From the NCBI GenBank assembly GCA_009746045.1, contig RPFO01001486.1:10001-74000 (forward strand): a stretch of DNA of 64,000 nt, read 5' to 3'. Shown here piece by piece: positions 22,440 to 33,082 of the stretch. Under the pieces are notes generated by a model. That model worked only from the letters and a program-made list of their open reading frames with translations, was not told where the DNA came from and did not search any database. Within the stretch, counting starts at the first letter, position 1; every line of letters starts with the position of its first letter. The stretch comes from Mesostigma viride (taxonomy: Eukaryota > Streptophyta > Mesostigmatophyceae > Mesostigmatales > Mesostigmataceae). The position numbers and the translations under genes are program-made.

Positions 22440-25400
22440 CCCCCATGTCCTCTACTAGCGCTGTTCTTTGAAGGTGCGGGCCTTGCGGCGTCTAACATCA
22501 CTGGGCCCGGCCCAAGTCAGGAGGTGCCGGCCAGGCTGGGCTGGTCGCAGTCCTGCGGGGGGGCCACGTGAGGTGTCTACCTGGTTGGTGCGAGCTAGGT
22601 GCCCTACTAGCTGCAGGCGTCGCTGCTTAATGGTGCTGGTGATATATAGGGCATGCCCTGGTACAGGTCCTCATTGCGGACATGAGCAGCATATCCTACT
22701 CTGAAAATGGAACGCAGCATGTTGGTGACCGCGCCGTCCAGCTTGCGGGCCAGGTCGGCGGTGAGGGTCCACGTCTCGGCCCCATACGTGAGTCGTGAGA
22801 ACAGGAAGGACGAGGACCTTGAACAGGTCCTGTTTCTCGATCTTGCCCAGGGGCTTGCGCCACAGGGCCCGGTACTGGCGTAAAGCGTGCCAGGCGAGGG
22901 AGATGCGATGGTCCACATCAACCTCGCAGCTGCAGGGAGCAGGCTGCACAGCAGCTTGACGCGGTCCCGATACAGGACTCGAGAGCCGTCGAGGAGATAG
23001 AGGGGCGGCGGTGAGTTGGTGAGCCCAACCGCCAGGGCCTCTGTCTTCTTGCTGACCTCAAGCCCCACTGCACGGGCCTCGATAGCCAGGCAGTCAAGCC
23101 ATGTCTGCACGTGCTCAGTGTCCTCGAAGAGGGTGGTGTCGTCTGCGTAAACGATGTCTGCCAGCCGAATCTCCGTGTCCGCACCGCCATGCCAGAATTT
23201 GTTAGCAACCTGCACTCCTGGTTCCCTGCCCACGATGCGGGCAAATCGCTTGCGCGCCTGAATCATTACGTATTCGACAACAATAATGAACAGGTATAGG
23301 GCGACAGCACGCAGCCCTGCCACACACCCTTCTGTAAAGGGCATGGGGGCGTGGTCCCGTAAGAAGTGCGCACCGAAGTGGTGGACCCTTCATACACGGT
23401 TGCGGATGACAGCAATCAGGGGGCGGGGGATCCGGAACAACTCGAGGATGTCCCATGCAAAGCGCAGGCCAGAAAACCTCGGGAATCGAAGGCTTTGATG
23501 AAGTCCACCAGCACAAGGTGCAAAGGGGACTCACCAGGCTGAAGGCGTTGCAGTTCCTCCACCAGTCGGCGAGTAGCGAAGAGCGCCTGTACTGTGTTGC
23601 GACCTGAACGGAAGCCGTGCTGAGTCTCGCTGAGGTGCATGACCGTCCAGGGCCGTGCGCAGGCGGTTCAGGATGAGCCGCATAAGAAGCTTGAGGGGGG
23701 CACTTTGAATGCACACCCCTCTGTAGTTGCCGGGGTCGGCAGGCGACCCCTTGTTCTTGTATACAGCATCGTGCGAAAACTGTGTTGCCAGGCCGCTGGA
23801 GGTGGTTGCGACGACAGCAGAAGGCGGTTGCAGATGTCCCGGAAGAGCAGCATAACACCTGTGTCCTCGAATTCGGCTGCAAGTTTTACAACTGCGGCAG
23901 GAATCTCGTCAGAGCCGGTGGCTGCGAGTTCATAACGCAGGCGCTGGACCGCCTCCGTGACCTCGCGAGAGGTGAATTAAGGAGGCATGTCAGATGGGTC
24001 GCCAAGTGGGCCGACCAGCGGGGGGACTATAGGTAGTCCGCCGCTGACCTAGGCGGGGCCGGGGGCCCAGCGGGGCCAGCCAGGGCGGCCGGGCGGGCGG
24101 TGGCGGCTGGGAGCAGGGGTGGGGGCGGCGCAGCTGTCCCCACGACCTCGGCCGTGGCCGTGGCCCAGGTACGAAGCCGCTTGGCTGGGGCGCCGGGGAC
24201 GTCGTGGCGGTGGGGCCAGTTAGGTTAAATAGTGCCGGAACCTTTTGCCGCCTGAGGCAAATCGGGCCGGAACACTATTTTGCCCGGAATAACCACTTCC
24301 GAGCACCCAAGTTAATTCGGCCGAATTAACTTGGGTGCTCGGAAGTGGTTATTCCGGGCAAAATAGTGTTCCGGCCCGATTTGCCTCAGGCGGCAAAAGG
24401 TTCCGGCACTTTTTAACCTAACTAAAACCTGGCCTCGTGGAGGGTGGGTTGAATATGAGACATCCGCCTAGGCCACTAGGCACGCACCACTAAATGCGCC
24501 GGAGCTGCCCGGATCCGAACCCCTGACCTCCAAGTTGCACAGGTTTTAGTTAGGTTAAATAGTGCCGGAACCTTTTTGCCGCCTGAGGCAAATCGGGCCG
24601 GAACACTATTTTGCCCGGAATAACCACTTCCGAGCACCCAAGTTAATTCGGCCGAATTAACTTGGGTGCTCGGAAGTGGTTATTCCGGGCAAAATAGTGT
24701 TCCGGCCCGATTTGCCTCAGGCGGCAAAAGGTTCCGGCACTATTTAACCTAATTGGGCCGGCCGAGGCCGTCGATCCGGGTGCCCGAGGCACTTGTACCA
24801 GATGACCAGGCCCCCTTGCCGTCGTGCTTCTGCTGGCAGCTGCGCAGGTCCTTGACCCGTCTGCTGAGCATCTGCCTTCTCAGCCTGCTCGTAGGCGGCC
24901 CTCAGAGCTGCTTGCAGCCCAGGTTTGGCGATCGGATCTCTGTTGCGGCGGAGCATCTGCCTGGCGGCGACCACTGTCGGTGCGTGACGGTGGACAGCAA
25001 GCTGCCGGCGCGGAGGCAAGGTGCCAGGGGAGGGTACGGGCCGCCAGGCGATACTTGGCAGCGACACCACGGAGGATCACTGAGATATCACCCGGCGGCG
25101 GAATGGCGTGTAACTGCTGTCGGCTGCCCCGGGCGTCGAAGACGGCCAGGAAACTAGCGGCCTGCTCTGCTGCTGATATCTTGTCGGCATCCTTCCGTCA
25201 GCACAATCCGGAGCACCTTCAGATCTGGCTGAGGCGCCAGCTGTCGCGACGGTTTCACCCCAGGAAACCGCAATCTGATGCGAGCGAGCACGAGGCGATG
25301 ATCAGATTCCACCGTGCTGACAGAATCTTGCAGGACGCGAGCATCGACAACTGAGGGGCGCTGAGCCCGACGTACGCAGACATAGTCAAGGCACACCACC

Positions 25401-26090
25401 CGATCCGACGGCCCAAAAAAGGTGGCCAGCTGCTCAGCGGGGCGTGCGAAAGAAGCATTGCATGCAACCAGCGCAGATTCTGCCAGCAGATAATTTCGCA
25501 AATAAAGGCGTGTTACCATTGGCTGTCGTGTTGGTTGGGGAATACTGAGCGCCCCCAGTGCCAACTGGCAGCGTGGCGTTGGCGTCGAGCAGCATAACCA
25601 GGAAGTGCCGAGCTGGGATGTTGGCCTCCTCCTCCTTGAGGGCGTCGAAGAAGGCCTCACGTTCCGCCTGAGCTCGACCCGCATGTGGTGCATATCCCAC
25701 GATAACGGTTAGCGTGTGGTGTGAATGGCCCGGCTCAGTGGCCGAAAAAGTGGCCACTAGCACACGCGGGGACCGCAGCACGATGGACTGGAGCTGCTCT
25801 GATGCTGCCGGCGAGCACAAGAGGCCCACACCACCTTGGCCCGGCGCGTCGCCGCCACCATAGTGGAACCGCCAGCCCGCACGCAGGTCGTCGACCAGCA
25901 GACCGTTGACCCCGTGCTGAGGGTCAACCACAACGGTGCGTCGGTGCATGCTCCTGGACCCCGACGGGACGGCGATCTTGTTGTCCGCGCACAAGGCGAT
26001 CAGCTCGGCGACGCGTTGGCGTGCTGGGGTGCCGCCGCTCGTAGAAGGATCTGCAGGGAGGGTGCGCACATTAAAGCTTGCAATACCAAG
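22440..26090 (-). pseudogene. Family A ORF2 (endonuclease-reverse transcriptase), broken copy
   Basis: Encodes the same protein as the ORF2 at 36197-39228. The endonuclease N-terminus is in frame here from SFNVRTLPADPS through LLDANATLP. Multiple small insertions and frameshifts (for example near 22790, 22930, 23290, 23450, 25490) and a 537-bp foldback element at 24218-24754 disrupt it. Motifs still seen: YADDTTLFEDTEH in frame around 23150, and LLCSPAASEQLQ. Not functional. Confidence 0.85.
24218..24754. mobile_element. 537-bp double-palindrome (foldback) element
   Basis: Two near-perfect palindromes of about 208 bases each (24218-24425 and 24546-24754; each centred on TTCGGCCGAA) flank a 120-base core bordered by ACTAAAACCTG and CAGGTTTTAGT. 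The termini are AGTTAGGTTAAATAG and CTATTTAACCTAATT. It is flanked by GGGCC (24213-24217 and 24755-24759), and the uninterrupted site is present in the other family A copy near 37920, which proves insertion. The core carries B-box-like GGTTCGGATCC (minus, 24521-24511) and A-box-like TGGCCTAGGCGG (minus, 24475-24464), in inverted order relative to a normal tRNA gene. No ORF. Confidence 0.85.
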
Positions 26091-27345
26091 AATGGGCCGT
26101 TGCCCTATTATAGCGGGGCCGGGGCCGGTGGGGGTGGGGGTGGGGGTGGGGGTGGAGAAGGGTAGTGCTGGAGGTGGGGGTGGGGGTGGGGGGGGGGGGG
26201 AGGGGGAGGGTGGCGATTAGGGTTAATAATGCTTGTCAACGCATGGAGTCTTTCTTTCAGGGCGGATCTGATGCGTCGTCTCCGTCCTGGCTGGGGTCGC
26301 CGGCGTGTCGCAGCCGGCGTGTCGCAGCAGTGGACCGTGGCCCGCTGGCTGCTGAACTTCCTCAGTCACCTCACCGCCACCTCCACTGCCATTTCCGCCT
26401 CCACTGCCGACATCAAAGCCCAGCTCCTCGACCTCGACCAACGCCTTCAAGCCACCGCCACCGTCCTTGAGAGCTTGCATGACACCGCCGGCCTCACCGC
26501 CCAGGCGGTGAAGGACATCGCCGCCCAGGGCGGCGCCTGCTGGCCCGGCCGGCGATGCTCCCTCCACCTGGGCGGCCGGACTTGCTTAAGCAGCACACCA
26601 CCTCCACCACCTCCACCATCTCGGCACCGGCAACTCAAGCAACAAGCCCTCGACCTTCGCGAGGAAGCCGACATCGCCCGGCGCAGCCACAATGTCATCG
26701 TCAAGCACTTCGACCAGCCGGCAGGTGAGACCTCCACGAGCCTTCTTGAGGCATTTGAGCGCGACATTTTTGCCCCCATGCTACTCACTGGTGAGCTGGA
26801 CATGTCGGCTGTCCGCTTCCCGTCCCCCGCGCGCGGGGGAAGGCTGGCCCGGCACCCGTGCTCCTCACCTTTAAGTACATGGCGGACTGAAGCTGTCGTT
26901 CCTCCATGCCGCAAGAAGCTCTCGGAGACTCGCTTCACGCTGGACGACGACTTGACCCTGGCCCAGCAACAGCGGCGACGCGAGCTATGGCCGACCTATA
27001 CCTTCAGCTCCGGCAGAGCGCACGGCCGGGGAAGCCGGTATACTGGAGGGGGGCGGTCATCCACGTTGACCACAAGCCCTGGCAGGCCCCCCCTGCCACC
27101 TCAGACTAGGGAATATATACCAGTAGTGTAGATTAGTCAGGCTGAGCCTAGCATGTGGCCCACGCGCATGTGCGCCCATAATGGCCCCCATGGATGATGC
27201 CTTCAGAATTTAGCCACGCCCTGCCTATAATGGGACCCCCACGGATGTCGCATTAAGAATTTAGCCATGCTATGCCATGCAGAGAGATGCTCTCTGTCGA
27301 GAAGCCATGCCCTAGCTCTTGTATAGCCATCATGATCTTCCCCAC

Positions 27346-27543
27346 ATCAATCCAAAAACGCGTTTTGGTTCCCTGGTAATTATTTCAAGATAGGCTAATA
27401 GTCAGTTTGGCCTCAAATTTGGCACCAAGGTACCTAATCAGATATCTTATGATGCCATGTGGTCAAAAAATTTTTTGGGAGTCGGCACCATGGTAACATG
27501 GTGACATTTGCTAGCAAAAAATACCGTATTTTCAGCACTTTCT
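27346..27543. other. Junction between LINE 3' UTR and satellite
   Basis: No gene. From about 27480 the sequence begins to resemble the satellite unit (GGTGACATTTGCTAGCAAAA), in a more diverged state than the internal copies. Confidence 0.4.
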
Positions 27544-28432
27544 GGCATGTATGCATATATAATGACATCAAATGAACTCAGTTGGGCCTGGAACTTTGCA
27601 CATGTTCTAAACACATCCCATGCAGCATGCCCACAAAGTTTCAGGCTGGTTGGATGACAAATTGGTGACAAATGCTAGCATAAATACCCAAAAAATGCAG
27701 TTTTTCATGGTTTTTTAAGGGTTTTATCACACATATGCATACATAATGACACCAAATGAACGAGCAGTTGGGCCTGGAACTTTGCACATGTTCTAAACAC
27801 ATCCCATGCAGCATGCCCACAAAGTTTCAGGCTGGTTGGATGACAAATTGGTGACAAATGCTAGCATAAATAGCCAAAAAATGCAGTTTTTCATGGTTTT
27901 TTAAGGGTTTTATCACACATATGCATACATAATGACACCAAATGAACTCAGTTGGGCCTGGAACTTTGCACATGTTCTAAACACATCCCATGCAGCATGC
28001 CCACAAAGTTTCAGGCTGGTTGGATGACAAATTGGTGACAAATGCTAGCATAAATACCCAAAAAATGCAGTTTTTCATGGTTTTTTAAGGGTTTTATCAC
28101 ACATATGCATACATAATGACACCAAATGAACTCAGTTGGGCCTGGAACTTTGCACATGTTCTAAACACATCCCATGCAGCATGCCCACAAAGTTTCAGGC
28201 TGGTTGGATGACAAATTGGTGACAAATGCTAGCATAAATACCCAAAATGCAGTTTTTCATGGTTTTTTAAGGGTTTTATCACACATATGCATACATAATG
28301 ACACCAAATGAACTCAGTTGGGCCTGGAACTTTGCACATGTTCTAAACACATCCCATGCAGCATGCCCACAAAGTTTCAGGCTGGTTGGATGACAAATTG
28401 GTGACAGATGCTAGCATAAATACCACAGAAAA
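27544..28432. repeat. Satellite of about 184 bp, five tandem copies
   Basis: Head-to-tail units spaced 184, 186, 184 and 182 bases (anchor AATGACACCAAATGAAC at 27561, 27745, 27931, 28115, 28297). Internal copies are almost identical and contain GTTGGGCCTGGAACTTTGCA and CATGCAGCATGCCCACAAAG; the first and last edges are diverged. AT-richer than the neighbourhood. No ORF of note. Confidence 0.9.
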
Positions 28433-28610
28433 AGCAGCTTTCTATTGTTCTTACAAGGGTTTCATGGCAATCATTCCACCTTGGTGTACAGAAGGTTCCA
28501 AACAACACATCATTACATTATGCATCATATTTACAATGCAGGAAGGCATACTTGGGGGCACATGCCTACAGTACAATGCATTAATAACACACCTCTAGCC
28601 AGCTAGCTAG

Positions 28611-28762
28611 CTATATAGTGGCTAATGCCACACCCGGGGGCACGTTCTCACGGCCCTGCTGCATCCTTTTCCTTTTCTTCTTCTCTGCATCTGACAGGGG
28701 CCTGCCCCCCATCTTCTCATCCACCAGCCTGGTGAGCACCCTGACGTTGGTGACTTGCGTCC
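28611..28762 (-). other. Exon-like ORF, possibly a terminal exon
   Basis: Reads TQVTNVRVLTRLVDEKM, then a basic stretch DAEKKKRKRM and ends in a TAG stop. Length and composition resemble a last coding exon of an unknown minus-strand gene or transposase relic; upstream exons, if any, would lie beyond the microsatellites. An acceptor is possible but not clear. Low confidence. Confidence 0.25.
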
Positions 28763-28988
28763 GCTACCCTACCCCATGGCACGCTTGGCCTTACGCTTGG
28801 TGAAGGTGGAGGGGTGGGTGCGACAGTTGGTCTGGGTTTTCATCACCCCCTTCCTCCAGTGCATGCGTGTGCTCCAACGCCTAAGCAGAGAAGCACACAC
28901 ACACACACACATACACACACACACGTCGATCCCTTACCCACCCACCCACACACACATACACATGTATCCACCCACCCATGCATACACG

Positions 28989-29206
<218 letters not shown>

Positions 29207-29216
29207 GTCATACATA

Positions 29217-31161
29217 CCCTCCCTCCCTCCCTCCCTCCCTCCTCCCTCCCTCCCTCCCTCCCTCCCTCCCTCCCTCCCTCCTCCCTCCCTCCCTCCCTCC
29301 CTCCCTCCCTCCCTCCCTCCTCCCTCCCTCCCTCCCTCCCTCCCTCCCTCCCTCCCTCCCTCCCTCCCTCCCTCCCTCCCTCCCTCCTCCCTCCCTCCCT
29401 CCCTCCCTCCCTCCCTCCTCCCTCCTCCCTCCCTCCCTCCTCCCTCCCTCCCTCCCCTCCCTCCCTCCCTCCCTCCCTCCTCCCTCCCTCCCTCCTCCCT
29501 CCCTCCCTCCCTCCTCCCTCCCTCCCTCCCTCCCTCCCTCCCTCCTCTCCTCCCTCCCTCCCTCCCTCCCTCCCTCCCTCCCTCCTCCTCCCTCCCTCCC
29601 TCCCTCCTCCCTCCCTCCTCTCCCTCCCTCCCTCCCTCCCTCCCTCCCTCCTCCTCCCTCCCTCCCTCCTCCCTCCCTCCCTCCCTCCCTCCCTCCCTCC
29701 CTCCCTCCTCCTCCCTCCCTCCCTCCCTCCCTCCTCCCTCCCTCCCTCCCTCCCTCCCTCCCTCCCTCCCTCCCTCCCTCCCTCCCTCCTCCCTCCCTCC
29801 CTCCCTCCCTCCCTCCCTCCCTCCCTCCCTCCTCCCTCCCTCCCTCCCTCCCTCCCTCCCTCCCTCCCTCCCTCCCTCCCTCCTCCCTCCCTCCCTCCCT
29901 CCCTCCCTCCCTCCCTCCCTCCCTCCCTCCCTCCCTCCCTCCCTCCCTCCCTCCCTCCCTCCCTCCCTCCCTCCCTCCCTCCCTCCCTCCTCCTCCCTCC
30001 CTCCCTCCCTCCTCCCTCCCTCCCTCCCTCCCTCCCTCCCTCCCTCCCTCCCTCCCTCCCTCCCTCCCTCCCTCCCTCCCTCCTCCCTCCCTCCCTCCCT
30101 CCCTCCTCCCTCCTCCCTCCCTCCCTCCCTCCCTCCTCCCTCCCTCCCTCCCTCCCTCCCTCCTCCCTCCCTCCCTCCTCCTCCCTCCCTCCCTCCCTCC
30201 CTCCCTCCCTCCTCCTCCCTCCCTCCCTCCCTCCTCCCTCCCTCCTCCCTCCTCCCTCCCTCCCTCCCTCCCTCCCTCCCTCCTCCCTCCCTCCCTCCCT
30301 CCTCCCTCCCTCCCTCCCTCCCTCCCTCCCTCCCTCCCTCCTCCCTCCCTCCCTCCCTCCCTCCCTCCCTCCTCCCTCCTCCCTCCCTCCCTCCCTCCCT
30401 CCCTCCCCCTCCCTCCCTCCCTCCTCCCTCCTCCTCCCTCCCCCTCCCTCCTCCCTCCCTCCCTCCCTCCCTCCCTCCCTCCCTCCCTCCCTCCCTCCTC
30501 CCTCCCTCCCTCCTCCCTCCCTCCTCCTCCCTCCCTCCCTCCCTCCCTCCCTCCTCCTCCCTCCCTCCCTCCCTCCCTCCCTCCCTCCCCTCCCTCCCTC
30601 CTCCTCCTCCCTCCCTCTCTCCCTCCCTCCCTCCCTCCCTCCCTCCCTCCCTCCCTCCTCCCCCTCCCTCCCTCCCTCCCTCCCTCCCTCCCTCCCTCCC
30701 TCCCTCCCTCCCTCCCTCCCTCCCTCCCTCCCTCCCTCCCTCCCTCCCTCCCTCCCTCCCTCCCTCCCCTCCCTCCTCCCTCCCTCCCTCCCTCCCTCCC
30801 TCCCTCCTCCCTCCCTCCCCCCTCCCTCCCTCTCCTCCCTCCTCCCTCCCTCCTCCCTCCCTCCCTCCCTCCCTCCCTCCCTCCCTCCCTCCCTCCCTCC
30901 CTCCCTCCCTCCCTCCCTCCCTCCCTCCCTCCCTCCCTCCCTCCCTCCTCCCTCCCTCCCTCCCTCCCTCCCTCCCTCCCTCCCTCCCTCCCTCCCTCCC
31001 TCCCTCCCTCCCTCCCTCCCTCCCTCCCTCCCTCCCTCCCTCCCTCCCTCCCTCCCTCCCTCCCTCCCTCCTCCCTCCCTCCCTCCCTCCCTCCCTCCCT
31101 CCCTCCCTCCCTCCCTCCCTCCCTCCCTCCCTCCCTCCCTCCCTCCCTCCCCCCCTCCCTC
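29217..31161. repeat. (CCCT)n microsatellite of 1.94 kb
   Basis: Pure pyrimidine on the plus strand except for its edges: CCCT units punctuated by many CCT units and a few CCCCT or CTCT variants. Long Pro/Ser/Leu ORFs on plus and Gly/Arg/Glu ORFs on minus are repeat artefacts. Confidence 0.97.
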
Positions 31162-32639
31162 ATTCATACACCCGTTCATTCATGCAGCCGCTCATCATTA
31201 ACACGCCTCCGTTGGGAAACTCACGGGGTATGAACTATGAAACGGGCGGTAAGAAAGGAAGAAGGAGCCGCCTCCCCAACATGCCGCCCGGCAAAGTCAG
31301 CGATGGGCCGTCCAGGAGGGAAACACTGCGCTTTGCCTTGTACGCCGGGGTGCGCAGGCGACGTGCGGGCACTGTCGCGTGTAAATTTGCCTGCCCGCCC
31401 CAGTCCTTCTCGGAACGCCTCCCCAGAGCATGCCGTCATGGTAAGAGCTCTTTTCGCCCGTCGCCGGAAGCTTAAACCACAAGAATACGCCGGTTAATGA
31501 CCAGAAAATGGGGGGTTGTCGACGTTATAAACCAGTAGCTGTGGTTTTTCCCGCACCCCGAGCACACTCCGGACGGGGCCAGCAAGCCCCGCCCGCAGGA
31601 TAAACACCGGGCGATGTTGCTGCGCCCAAGCGAAGTCATATAGCTGCAAGAAAAGACGTAAAAGCGATTAAAAGCACGACATGCAGTGTTGCCCCTGTCA
31701 GCGCTCCTATAATTCTCACTTTTTCGCGGAAGGGGCGTAAAAATCGGAAACGCAAAATTAAGGGAAATCCTACGCTGGGTTTCTTTGAAATGATGTAAGG
31801 AACTGGTGGAACGTGTTCGTTTCCACCGTCAAGTAGTTTGGGCAACGAGACCTTACCTTAAAGATGCACGGGTCTGGTCGGACGGCGAGCAAAAACTGCG
31901 CCAACTGCGTGCTTGTCCTCGTTCACACCCAATACAGCAGCTTTTCGCGAGTTTTTTTGTGAATATTATTTTTCCCTATGACAATGCCGTTCGAACAAGC
32001 GAAATCCGGTACACAATGGCTTCGTATTCCGTGAGCAATAAATTTTCAGCTACCATAGCCTTGCACACCGAATTTCAGTCAACATTGCACGCGCGCACCG
32101 AATTTCGTCAACTTTCGCGCGGGAATTACCGGGGAACCGCCCGGCGCTGCGCCGGATTGATGTGCCCCACATGACATACGGCTCCCCCTTAGCTGGGCAT
32201 AGTGTAAAGATCATGAGGGACTGTAGTGTAAAGGCTGATGCATTATAATAAAAGGGTATTATAATAAAAGAGACCGGTGTTAAATGGTCAATAATTTGCA
32301 TGACCACAATAAACACATGTACTTGAAGGATGTATTGCAATGTAAATCCAAGTGTGGCAGGTGGCAAGTCACTGCCACTATATGTTCATTAATGAATAGC
32401 ATAGAATAATTATATAGTAGTAACATTTGTTGGATGCAGTGTCACACATCCTTGGAATACCCCGTACTTTTCAGCATTCACCTCAAAAATACCCCGTGAG
32501 ACTTAACTACAACTTGAAAAATACCCGTACTGCCGTACTGCGTATTTTTTCCCGTATTTTTTACCCCTCCTGAAAATACCTGTACTTTTGCAGTACGCGC
32601 GGTTTTTACCGAATACCCCGTACTGCCGTACAGACCAAC
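31162..32639. other. Unassigned region of 1.5 kb
   Basis: No gene I can support. Short ORFs exist (a 97-codon plus ORF at 31182-31475 and a 69-codon minus ORF at 31636-31845 with a hydrophobic C-terminus), without recognisable domains. GCACACCGAATTT at 32063 and GCGCACCGAATTT at 32093 form a short direct repeat. AAAATACCC and CCGTACTGCCGTAC motifs cluster at 32450-32635, resembling the termini of the MITE at 34171-34362. Confidence 0.3.
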
Positions 32640-33082
32640 ACGGATGAGGGTGCAGGTGCCCTGGTGCACCTAGAGCAAGGGTAGCTTACATTCCCACCCT
32701 TGCAGGAATTAATTAATTAAATAATTAATTAATTAATAAAACTCGTGCTCCCGTTGGGGAGTCACGGAGCACCGAAGTGCTTTTAATCCCTGTGTGTGCA
32801 CAACAGGAGAAAGGGCAGAGACCCCCACTGGTCTCCTTCATGCCAAAGGCATGCCACAGCTGCATTCGGGCATGTTAGCTAAACGGACACGCTAACGATC
32901 CGGCAATCTGTGGGTGCAATAAGACCCATGTGAGCATGACATAACATGGAGCGTGGGCGAGTAAACTGATCATAGCCATGCAAGAGGTAGCATGGCTGTA
33001 CAACAAGGACTAAGCTAAGGCTACATGGCTGGTTGTGTACCGCGCGTTATAGCGGTGCACGTGACTAGGTATGTTGGCACGG

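Larger units (their letters stand above)
22117..26320 (-). mobile_element. Family A LINE, 5'-truncated copy inserted in family B
   Basis: Near-identical to 35863-39428 of the full-length copy but lacking ORF1. The 3' tail is a TAAT repeat at 22117-22136 and the 3' hairpin follows at 22139-22168. A 9-bp target duplication GTCGCAGCA flanks it (22108-22116 and 26321-26329); about ten filler bases lie at the 5' junction. It interrupts family B ORF1, so it is younger than that element. Confidence 0.85.
21525..27109 (+). pseudogene. Family B ORF1 protein, split by an insertion
   Basis: LINE ORF1 proteins are nucleic-acid chaperones that bind the element RNA. The N-terminal part (21525-22116) begins MTSKRLSTQRSL and has a Pro/Ser-rich linker (PSASPDPK); a frameshift near 21840 moves the frame to the segment ending QQHVTPLAADVAA. 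After the insertion, the C-terminal part (26321-27109) has LDLREEADIARRSHNVIVKH, the sequence TLDDDLTLAQQQRRREL that marks the C-terminal domain of L1-type ORF1 proteins, and GKPVYWRGAVIHVDHKPWQ before the stop. Additional frameshifts exist near 26880 and 27000. Non-functional as it stands. Confidence 0.75.
21376..27345 (+). mobile_element. Family B LINE derivative (5'UTR-ORF1-3'UTR, no ORF2), interrupted
   Basis: Starts with GAGCCACGAGCCACGAGGTA, the same 5' end as the antisense copy ending at 54300. ORF1 begins at 21525, stops at the insertion of a family A LINE (22117-26320), resumes at 26321 and ends at 27109. The sequence then passes straight into the 3' UTR (GGAATATATACCAGTAGTGT and following) with no reverse transcriptase. 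The right boundary is approximate, where similarity to the 3' UTR at 54.3-54.5 kb ends. See the ORF1 entry for the protein. Confidence 0.75.

Noticed and set aside
31636-31845. Small membrane protein (69 codons, hydrophobic C-terminus)
   Set aside because: Short, no conserved pattern, no splice or context support.
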